A DNA stretch of 10,787 bases from Halomonas sp. GTDB lineage: Bacteria > Pseudomonadota > Gammaproteobacteria > Pseudomonadales > Halomonadaceae. Each line of letters starts with the position of its first letter. Within the stretch, counting starts at the first letter, position 1. The notes beneath the pieces are model-generated. The model saw nothing but the letters and a program-made list of their open reading frames with translations, ran no database searches and was not told where the DNA came from. Positions 1-5,212 of this stretch are shown here, in pieces. A program made the position numbers and the translations under genes. The DNA lies in contig SKHS01000110.1 in the NCBI GenBank assembly GCA_007116835.1, positions 1-10,787 on the forward strand. The letters run 5' to 3'.

Positions 1-87
1 AGTCAGGAAGGCCGAGCACGTGCAGCGGCGCTGGATGTGTTAACGCTGACGGTGGATGCCAGGCTAATGATATATGAGCGGTCATAA
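1..87 (+). CDS. C-terminal end of an unidentified protein (partial)
   Basis: The first frame is open from the window edge to a TAA at 85-87, giving 28 residues that end in ...DARLMIYERS. I do not recognise the family. The composition (Ala/Leu/Val/Arg-rich, then a hydrophobic Leu-Met-Ile-Tyr run) is plausible for a protein end. However, 28 codons is short, and the opposite strand is also open here (ATG at 85 reading leftwards, without a ribosome binding site), so the evidence for coding is weak. No convincing terminator follows the stop before the repeat tract at 140. Confidence 0.3.
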   Translation, partial: SQEGRARAAALDVLTLTVDARLMIYERS

Positions 88-139
88 GGGGCGGGCATAA
101 GAAGGGTAGCGAAAAAGAGGGTGTGAAAAATCCAATCGC

Positions 140-199
140 ACTCTCTCAATTACTCTCTCAATTACATTCTCAAGTGCTTTTTCAAGTACATTCTCAATG
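140..199. repeat. Degenerate 12-bp tandem repeat, five units
   Basis: Five consecutive 12-mers are visible: 140-151 and 152-163 are identical (actctctcaatt), 164-175 is acattctcaagt, 176-187 is gctttttcaagt and 188-199 is acattctcaatg. A sixth, poorer unit may follow (200-211). The core is YTCTCAAKT. In one forward frame it would read as a four-residue repeat (LSQL, LSQL, HSQV, LFQV, HSQC), but that frame has a GTG start with a badly spaced ribosome binding site and runs through the csp terminator. I therefore treat it as a non-coding decayed minisatellite. Confidence 0.7.
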
Positions 200-230
200 C
201 CACTCTCTTTTATTCTCAACCCATAAACGC

Positions 231-258
231 AACAAGGCCCGCGTTAGCGGGCCTTGTT
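231..258 (-). terminator. Hairpin terminator downstream of the csp gene
   Basis: There is a perfect 12-bp stem, aacaaggcccgc (231-242) with gcgggccttgtt (247-258), closed by a GTTA tetraloop. It lies about 46 nt after the minus-strand csp stop codon. The T-rich part (TTGTT) lies at the base of the stem rather than in a long run after it, so it may end transcription from either side. On the plus strand it would also stop read-through from anything upstream. Confidence 0.7.
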
Positions 259-303
259 ATCCGAACCGGTTAAGGTTCGAGCAAATTCTTAAACCGTTAA
301 GGC

Positions 304-510
304 TTAGGACATTTGCTTGATGTTAGAAGCCTGAAGGCCTTTCTTACCCTGGGTAACGTCAAAAGAAACGTTAGCACCTTCTTGAAGGGTTTTGAAACCG
401 TCAGACTGAATTTCAGAGAAGTGAGCAAAAAGGTCGTCGCCACCGTCAGAAGGAGCGATGAAACCGAAACCTTTAGTGTCGTTAAACCATTTAACTGTGC
501 CAGTTGCCAT
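304..510 (-). CDS. CspA-family cold-shock protein
   Basis: A 68-residue single-domain cold-shock protein, the usual family length. It is a small OB-fold protein that binds single-stranded nucleic acid and acts in the cytoplasm as an RNA chaperone. The opening TGTVKWFN, the RNP1 motif KGFGFI (residues 13-18) and RNP2 DLFAHF (26-31, with the usual VFVHF slightly altered) are all present, as are the EG and GxxAxNI elements near the C terminus. The ATG at 510 is preceded by an AAAGGA ribosome binding site about 7 nt away. A candidate promoter lies about 150 bp upstream, which would give the long leader typical of cspA-type genes. Whether this paralogue is cold-induced or constitutive cannot be told from the sequence. 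Confidence 0.96.
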   Translation of the reverse strand: MATGTVKWFNDTKGFGFIAPSDGGDDLFAHFSEIQSDGFKTLQEGANVSFDVTQGKKGLQASNIKQMS

Positions 511-660
511 GATGTAGATCCTTTCGCGCTAATGCGCCGTAATAAAGTTCCTGGTATTACCCAGATGAAAAGTAGCGGGTGAAACAAGGAATACAATATC
601 AGGCTGCCGAAATAGATCGTACACTTCTGAAACCATGCCGCTTGCTAACCAACTGACGCT

Positions 661-689
661 ATCATTGCACGCTTCTAGTGTGGGGTCAA
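661..689 (-). promoter_or_regulatory. Candidate sigma-70 promoter for the csp gene
   Basis: On the minus strand, TTGACC (684-689; five of six consensus bases) and AATGAT (661-666; four of six) are separated by 17 bp. Transcription would start near 654, giving a leader of roughly 145 nt before the csp ATG, close to the length known for cspA leaders. The rest of the 511-733 gap holds no gene I can support. Confidence 0.45.
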
Positions 690-733
690 ATCCTTTGATG
701 AATATTTTCTTAGGAGAGCCAGCGCATGGTCGG

Positions 734-949
734 CTATTTCCAACCTATTTTCCAAGCGCTAGGGTTCTTCAGCTCTTGCCAGGGCAAAGTGGTTTCCCGA
801 TGTGAGTGTACGGCTTCAATCACCACATCGACTACGTTCTCTTCTTCATCACGTAAAAGCGTGGTGACGATGAAGTGCTTCTCCTTATTCTGAGGCGCCA
901 CTGCGGTCCATTTGCTGTGGTGAAGCTTGTTCGGGTTGATCATGTTCAT
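734..949 (-). CDS. TIGR02450/DUF2389 family Trp-rich small protein
   Basis: A protein of about 71 residues with the signature of the TIGR02450 (Pfam DUF2389) family: NPNKLHHSKWTAVAP near the start, NKEKHFIV, an acidic DEEEN stretch, then EAVHSHRE and a terminal WxELKNPSxWKIGWK. It has four tryptophans in 71 residues. The function of the family is unknown. No signal peptide or membrane segment is present, so it is probably cytoplasmic. The frame can be extended to a TTG at 964, but the family normally begins just before the NPxKL motif, so I chose the ATG at 949 (943 is also possible). None of these starts has a strong ribosome binding site. It is transcribed divergently from the TonB receptor and head-to-tail with csp, with about 220 bp between. 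Confidence 0.88.
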   Translation of the reverse strand: MNMINPNKLHHSKWTAVAPQNKEKHFIVTTLLRDEEENVVDVVIEAVHSHRETTLPWQELKNPSAWKIGWK

Positions 950-1056
950 AGGCGTCGTTACCAATGGTCGAGTTAGCTACTATGGATAAAGCGAATACTT
1001 CACTATAGCGTGATGTGGCTGTGAAAATCGGCTGTTGTCTCAACAGGAAAAACGCT

Positions 1057-3105
1057 ATGACTGACTATTTACCACTGTCACTGCTGTTAGCCGGTACCGT
1101 TTTGGTCGGCCCAGTGTGGGCACAAGCGCCCAGCGAGACGCAAGCGGTGCTGTCTACAGTGGAAGTGAGCGCACCGCGCTTAGCACGCGAGTTATATGCA
1201 ACCCCTGCGGCCGTTTCTACCTTGGAACGTGAAGAGATTGCCCAAGGTCAGCAGCGCGTTAGGTTGGATGAATCGCTTAACCGTGTGCCTGGGGTGTTTT
1301 TACAAAACCGCGATAATTTCGCCCAAGGGCAGCGAATTGCTATTCGCGGCTTTGGCGCGCGTGCTCCGTTTGGTGTGCGTGGGATTACCGTCATGGTGGA
1401 TGGCATTCCTTATACGCTGCCAGATGGCCAAGCGCAGTTGGACGCCATCGATTTAGATAGCGCCGAGCGCATTGAGGTGATCCGTGGGCCGTCTTCAGTG
1501 CTTTATGGCAATGCGGCTGGCGGAGTGATTGCTGTGACCACCGCCGATGGACGCGATAACCCTGGTACGCGGCTGCGGGTGGGCGCAGGTAGCGATGGTT
1601 ATCAAAAAGTGGCACTGCAAAATGGCGGTGTACAGGGCGATTGGTCGCACCATATTAGCCTGACGGCGCTTAACGTTGATGGCTATCGTGAACAAAGCTC
1701 AACCGAGAAGTATTTGCTGAATGCAAAGCTGCGTCGAGAACTAGGCAGTGAACGGGCAGTTACCGCGATTATTAATCTGCTGGAGAACCCTCGTTCGGAA
1801 GATCCCGGTGCGCTGAATGCCCGTGAAGTTGCCGCTAGGCGAGATCAGGCAGCGCCCAATTCGATCGCGTTGGATGCGGGGCAGCGTGTCGATCAGCAGC
1901 TGTTTGGCCTGCAGTACGAAGATTTAGCGGCAGGTGATGGCGAGCTGTATCTCAAAGGCTTTATAGCTAAGCGTGATTTTGAGCAGCAGTTGCCTTTTGT
2001 GGGTAGTAGTCGCTTGGGCTATCAGCGTGACTATATGGGGGCAAGCGCTGAATACCATCATGAGGTGGCGTTAGGGAGCTTGCCGCTTAGCTATATTGTG
2101 GGCGTTGATATGGCACGCCAAGAGGATGATCGTTTTCGTAACCGCGTAAATGCCCAAGGTGGGGTTGGAGAGCAACTGGCCAAAGAGACTCAAACGGCCA
2201 CCGCCAGCGGTGTTTTCGCACAAGGGGATCTGACGCTTTCTGAGCAACTTACGTTATCGCTGGGCGCGCGGTTTGACCGAGTGGCGCTAGACGTTGACGA
2301 TACGTTTCTGGCTGACGGAGATCAAAGCGGGAAGCGGACATTTAACGAGTGGAGTGGCTCGGCGGGGCTAAGCTATCGCTATCGTCCGCAGCATCAGGCT
2401 TATGTAAATACCGGGACGGCCTTTGAAACGCCGACATTTTCTGAGTTTGCTAACCCCGCAGGCGGTGGCTTTAACCCCGCTGTTGAACCGCAAAAAGCAT
2501 GGAACCGCGAAATAGGGCTACGTGGCTATATTGAGCCGTTGGCGATGGATTACGATCTCGCGCTATTTTCGGTTCGCGTGCGCGATGAACTGGTGCCCTA
2601 TGATGAAGGTGGCCGTACCTTCTATCAGAACGCAGGTGACACAAATCGCGATGGCCTAGAGCTGGCGCTAGGCTGGCAGCTTGCCGACCAATGGCGTCTT
2701 AACAGCGCTTTAACACTCGCGCGTTATGAGTTCGATACGTTTGCAACACCTAGTGAGCGCTTTGATGGCAACCGGATTCCTGGGCTGCCAGAACAAACCT
2801 GGATCAATCAATTGACCTGGGAAAGCCTTGGTCAGCGTTTCGCTACGCTGGAAGCTGAATATATCGGTGATTTAGCGGCAGATAACGCCAACGAGACGAC
2901 GGTAGATAGCTATTGGTTGCTCAACCTACGGGTAGGCGATGGCTGGCAGTTAAGCGAAGATACGCGACTCAGCGCGTATCTTGGTCTGCGCAACCTGCTT
3001 GATGAAGAGCACTACGCTAATGTGCGCTTAAACGGCACGTTTGGTCGCTTTTATGAGCCAGCCCCAGGGCGAAGTGTTTATGGAGGCGTGGAACTTAGTT
3101 TTTAA
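1057..3105 (+). CDS. yncD: TonB-dependent outer-membrane receptor, YncD/PqqU type
   Basis: A 682-residue TonB-dependent transporter that would import a scarce ligand across the outer membrane using TonB-ExbBD energy. A signal peptide (about 1-22, ending PVWA) is followed by a TonB-box-like TVEVSA stretch (34-39). A plug domain (about 45-165) contains IRGFG, VDGIP and the RIEVIRGPSSVLYGNAAGG motif. The 22-strand barrel ends in the expected terminal Phe (VELSF). Several stretches match my memory of E. coli YncD (renamed PqqU, a pyrroloquinoline-quinone receptor): QNRDNFAQ, GVRGI, DGIPYTLPDGQ, GGRTFYQNAG and GRFYEPAPGR. Length is close to E. coli's 700. The substrate here is inferred, not shown. 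I chose ATG 1057 because AGGAAA lies 6 nt upstream and the signal peptide starts there; a GTG at 1015 is in frame but unsupported. No clear Fur box was seen upstream. Confidence 0.9.
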   Translation: MTDYLPLSLLLAGTVLVGPVWAQAPSETQAVLSTVEVSAPRLARELYATPAAVSTLEREEIAQGQQRVRLDESLNRVPGVFLQNRDNFAQGQRIAIRGFGARAPFGVRGITVMVDGIPYTLPDGQAQLDAIDLDSAERIEVIRGPSSVLYGNAAGGVIAVTTADGRDNPGTRLRVGAGSDGYQKVALQNGGVQGDWSHHISLTALNVDGYREQSSTEKYLLNAKLRRELGSERAVTAIINLLENPRSEDPGALNAREVAARRDQAAPNSIALDAGQRVDQQLFGLQYEDLAAGDGELYLKGFIAKRDFEQQLPFVGSSRLGYQRDYMGASAEYHHEVALGSLPLSYIVGVDMARQEDDRFRNRVNAQGGVGEQLAKETQTATASGVFAQGDLTLSEQLTLSLGARFDRVALDVDDTFLADGDQSGKRTFNEWSGSAGLSYRYRPQHQAYVNTGTAFETPTFSEFANPAGGGFNPAVEPQKAWNREIGLRGYIEPLAMDYDLALFSVRVRDELVPYDEGGRTFYQNAGDTNRDGLELALGWQLADQWRLNSALTLARYEFDTFATPSERFDGNRIPGLPEQTWINQLTWESLGQRFATLEAEYIGDLAADNANETTVDSYWLLNLRVGDGWQLSEDTRLSAYLGLRNLLDEEHYANVRLNGTFGRFYEPAPGRSVYGGVELSF

Positions 3106-3123
3106 TTTTTCGCTAGTCGCTAT

Positions 3124-3149
3124 TGACTAGCAGAACTGACTAGCAGAAC
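3124..3149. repeat. Perfect 13-bp tandem duplication
   Basis: The 13-mer tgactagcagaac occurs at 3124-3136 and again immediately at 3137-3149. The second copy supplies part of the left arm of the terminator that follows. The first copy also pairs with gctagtc at 3112-3118 to form a separate 7-bp hairpin (loop 3119-3124). It is probably a local slippage duplication. Confidence 0.85.
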
Positions 3150-3179
3150 AGGGCGACCCAAGGCTCGCCCTGTTCTGCT
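3142..3179. terminator. Convergent terminator between the TonB receptor and the reductase
   Basis: A perfect 15-bp stem, agcagaacagggcga (3142-3156) with tcgccctgttctgct (3165-3179), is closed by an 8-nt loop. It lies 36 bp after the receptor stop and 11 bp before the reductase stop on the other strand, so it can end transcripts from both sides. Neither side has a long T-run directly after the stem. Confidence 0.8.
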
Positions 3180-3190
3180 GTTAGCCTATA

Positions 3191-4195
3191 TTAAATAAGC
3201 TTCACCAGCATTTTACCTGTATTGCCACCTTCGAAAAGCGCTAGGAAAGCATCCGGTGTGCTCTCAAGCCCTTCGCATATTGTTTCTTTGTAGTCCAGTT
3301 TGCCCTCTGCTATTTGTGGGGTCACTTCGTTCAAGAAGTAGCGATAGCTGGCCCAGTGGTCTGCGACAATGAACCCCTGTATTTTTGCTTTACGTGCGAT
3401 GAGTTGCGAAAGATTGCCAGGGCCTGGCGTGGGGGTTTTCGCGTTGTAGCTATCAATCATTCCGCACAGGGCAATACGCGCGCCATCGTTAAGCTGACTG
3501 AGTGCCGCTTCCAGGCATATGCCTCCAACGTTCTCAAAATAAACGTCGATGCCGTCGGGGCTGGCAAGCATGATGGCGTCGCTTAACTCTTGGGCACTTC
3601 GGTCACGGTAACTGACTGGCTCGACACCTAACGACTCCAGCCATGCCAGCTTGTGGGCAGCGCCCGCGATACCCACTACATGACAACCTTTCGCTTTAGC
3701 AAGCTGCACGGCCAGTGAACCAACGGCCCCGCTTGCTGCGCTAACCAGAACGGTATCGCTCGCTTTACATTCGGCAATGAGGTTTAGGCCTGTCCACGCC
3801 GTCATGCCGGGCATGCCCAATACGCCTAAGTAGGCTTGTTCTGGCACCTGGCTATTGTTTGGCAGAGGGGTCACGCTGTCGCCAGGTAGTTGAGCAATGT
3901 CTCGCCAGCCGCCCATGTGACTGACGGTATCTCCTGTCTTAACGGTGGGGTGGCTAGAGGCAATGACTTCTCCTATTGCGCCGCCTTCCATGGGCTTTCC
4001 TAGCTCAAAAGGGGCAATATAAGTACGTCTGCCGCTCATCCTTCCACGCATGTAGGGATCAACCGATAGCCAGTGGTTACGTATGCGCACCTCTCCATCC
4101 GCCAATTCTGGTAGCGTCTGCGTTTCCAGTGCAAATAGCTCGCGTTCTGGCAGGCCATCTGGGTAGTGAGTCAGTGTGTAAAAGTGAGATTGCAT
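3191..4195 (-). CDS. curA: CurA-like NADPH-dependent medium-chain reductase
   Basis: A zinc-independent medium-chain dehydrogenase/reductase of the leukotriene-B4 dehydrogenase/curcumin reductase group, which reduces alkenal or enone double bonds with NADPH in the cytoplasm. Visible marks: LSVDPYMRGRM (43-53), GVLGMPGMTAW (124-134), the cofactor loop AASGAVGS (153-160), GIAGAAHK (175-182), the group's YFENVGG (219-225) and CGMIDSYNA (244-252). There is no zinc-binding cysteine cluster. The length of 334 residues is close to E. coli CurA. The ATG at 4195 has a near-perfect AGGAGG 5 nt upstream. An in-frame ATG at 4219 with AAGGAAG is a second good start and adds eight residues; the TTG at 4237 is unlikely. 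It faces the YncD-like receptor tail-to-tail. The natural substrate is unknown. Confidence 0.88.
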   Translation of the reverse strand: MQSHFYTLTHYPDGLPERELFALETQTLPELADGEVRIRNHWLSVDPYMRGRMSGRRTYIAPFELGKPMEGGAIGEVIASSHPTVKTGDTVSHMGGWRDIAQLPGDSVTPLPNNSQVPEQAYLGVLGMPGMTAWTGLNLIAECKASDTVLVSAASGAVGSLAVQLAKAKGCHVVGIAGAAHKLAWLESLGVEPVSYRDRSAQELSDAIMLASPDGIDVYFENVGGICLEAALSQLNDGARIALCGMIDSYNAKTPTPGPGNLSQLIARKAKIQGFIVADHWASYRYFLNEVTPQIAEGKLDYKETICEGLESTPDAFLALFEGGNTGKMLVKLI

Positions 4196-4250
4196 GGGTG
4201 CCTCCTGCATCTGTGACATAAGTTGGCTTCCTTTCAAACGAGTGGCTGCT

Positions 4251-4285
4251 GTCTAAAAGCGAGACGGTTGTCTAGAAAGAGAGAC
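4251..4285 (-). promoter_or_regulatory. Twin operator-like GTCT/AGAC palindromes upstream of the reductase
   Basis: Two similar interrupted palindromes lie in tandem: GTCT-N7-AGAC (4251-4265) and GTCT-N8-AGAC (4270-4285). The inner bases are also alike (aaaagcg and agaaagag). Their centres are about 19.5 bp apart, close to two helical turns, so two dimers could bind the same face of the DNA. They lie 32-66 bp before the 4219 start. I could not place a convincing -10/-35 pair around them, so a regulatory role is inference. Confidence 0.4.
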
Positions 4286-4357
4286 TGTTCGCTTGCTTGC
4301 AAGTTCGCCCGTAGTGAGAGCGCTTTAACGTAAAGGGTAGTCGTTTTAGGCGAAGTC

Positions 4358-4410
4358 GTGAAAAGGCGATAGGCAAAAGGGTAGGTGACAAAAGGCGGTT
4401 AGCAAAAAGC
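4358..4410. repeat. Two degenerate copies of a ~25-bp A/G-rich unit
   Basis: 4358-4380 (gtgaaaaggcgat, then aggcaaaagg) and 4385-4410 (gtgacaaaaggcggt, then tagcaaaaagc) are imperfect copies. The second copy runs into the left arm of the rlpA-like terminator. This and the paired palindromes at 4251-4285 are all I see in the 4238-4514 gap besides the terminator. Confidence 0.4.
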
Positions 4411-4429
4411 GGCCCGATTGGGCCGCTTT
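4404..4429 (-). terminator. Intrinsic terminator of the RlpA-like gene
   Basis: A perfect 10-bp stem, aaagcggccc (4406-4415) with gggccgcttt (4420-4429), has a GATT loop. Read on the minus strand the stem is followed by a run of T (GCTTTTTGC), the classical rho-independent form. It lies 86 nt after the stop codon of the RlpA-like gene. Confidence 0.85.
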
Positions 4430-4514
4430 CAAGTAGCGAGATGCGTCGTTTTATAAAATGCACAGTAACGCTGTTTGTTTAAGGGGTATCACACACTCGC
4501 GGGTGCGTTATCCG

Positions 4515-4895
4515 TTAATCCACCAGAGTGATCATCACTGGCGCAACCCCGCGGCGTATCATGCCGAGTTTGCGCGCTGCGCTTTTTGACAGATCAATAA
4601 TCCTGCCCTGAACAAAGGGGCCGCGATCATTGATTAACACTTCAACTTCTTGCCCTGTATCTGGGCGGGTGACCAATACCTTGGTGCCAAAAGGAAGGGT
4701 TGGATGGGCGGCGGTTAGTGCCTGTTGATCAAACGGTTCGCCACTCGCCGTAGGAGACCCCTGAAAACGGTCACTGTAGAAGGATGCCACGCCTTCTTGA
4801 ACTTCAAGATCAACAGCCCATGCAGAACCGGCAGTGAATGTTAGGAGTAGCGCGGCTGCGCAACTCGTTCGGATGATTCGTGTGTATGCTCCCAT
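4515..4895 (-). CDS. Small secreted RlpA-like double-psi beta-barrel protein
   Basis: A 126-residue exported protein. It has a signal peptide (about 1-27, ending GSAWA) and a single RlpA-like double-psi beta-barrel domain (about 34-123). Signature segments are GVASFYSDRFQG (35-46), TASGEPFD (49-56), LTAAHPTLPFGT (60-71), NDRGPF (89-94) and RIIDLSKSAA (98-107). His64 and Asp90 match the conserved His and Asp that are catalytic in Pseudomonas RlpA, a lytic transglycosylase cutting peptidoglycan strands stripped of stem peptides. Unlike full RlpA it has no lipobox cysteine and no C-terminal SPOR domain, so it should be soluble in the periplasm and would not be targeted to the septum by SPOR. The ATG at 4895 has GAGG 8 nt upstream. 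Enzyme activity is inferred. Confidence 0.9.
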   Translation of the reverse strand: MGAYTRIIRTSCAAALLLTFTAGSAWAVDLEVQEGVASFYSDRFQGSPTASGEPFDQQALTAAHPTLPFGTKVLVTRPDTGQEVEVLINDRGPFVQGRIIDLSKSAARKLGMIRRGVAPVMITLVD

Positions 4896-4961
4896 AAGGG
4901 TGCCTCAGTTTTTCATGTTGCGGTTTTCGCATTCATTGATGAGGTGCCGTTAGGCAAAATA

Positions 4962-4990
4962 ATAGTAACGTGATCAAATTGCGTCGGCAA
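4962..4990 (-). promoter_or_regulatory. Candidate promoter for the RlpA-like gene
   Basis: On the minus strand, TTGCCG (4985-4990) and TACTAT (4962-4967) are separated by 17 bp, each matching four of six consensus bases. The start would fall near 4955, with a leader of about 60 nt before the ATG at 4895. Confidence 0.4.
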
Positions 4991-5101
4991 GCTTTAAGAA
5001 GATCGACGCAGTTGGGTTCAAAATTGTGAATTTTCTGCAACTTTCCTGTGTGGCCTTGCGATTCAGTAAGTTAACAAACAGAACGGTGGCATTTAAATAG
5101 C

Positions 5102-5135
5102 GCTGCTTATCTAACGGTGTCGGCAGATAAGCAGC
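5102..5135. repeat. Perfect 11-bp inverted repeat in the divergent intergenic region
   Basis: gctgcttatct (5102-5112) and agataagcagc (5125-5135) are exact complements across a 12-nt loop. On the plus strand it is followed by CACTTTTAT, so it could be a weak terminator for a short transcript starting in 4990-5100. Its right arm also reaches the expected -35 position of the TATAAT at 5157, so it could equally be an operator. The rest of the 4896-5212 gap shows only the two candidate promoters. Confidence 0.6.
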
Positions 5136-5156
5136 CACTTTTATGGTGGGGCATCT

Positions 5157-5162
5157 TATAAT
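5157..5162 (+). promoter_or_regulatory. Perfect -10 box upstream of the PPC-repeat gene
   Basis: TATAAT matches the sigma-70 -10 consensus exactly and lies 50 bp before the ATG at 5213. The -35 position (about 5134-5139) is not TTGACA-like and overlaps the end of the 5102-5135 inverted repeat, which suggests an activator-dependent or repressed promoter. Confidence 0.4.
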
Positions 5163-5212
5163 CAAGACATACGCAGGCTACTTCTTTTCTGTCACTGATC
5201 AAGGATGCACCA

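Noticed and set aside
123..320. Plus-strand 65-codon frame with an LSQL-type repeat
   Set aside because: It starts at GTG only 2 nt after AAGAGG, its repeat is simply the 12-bp DNA repeat read in frame, and it runs through the csp terminator into the csp gene.
297..596. 99-codon minus-strand frame overlapping csp
   Set aside because: It is the csp gene read in another frame; csp itself has intact RNP motifs and a ribosome binding site.
726..893. Plus-strand frame starting ATG 726 with AGGAGA upstream
   Set aside because: It is entirely antisense to the TIGR02450 gene, whose protein signature is clear, and its translation has no recognisable features.
965..1056. Fur box upstream of the TonB-dependent receptor
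   Set aside because: I looked for GATAATGATTATC-like sequence and found none; the receptor type is also not a siderophore receptor by resemblance.
4272..4463. Minus-strand 63-codon frame between the reductase and the RlpA-like gene
   Set aside because: It spans the terminator and degenerate repeats, has no clear ribosome binding site and low-complexity basic content.
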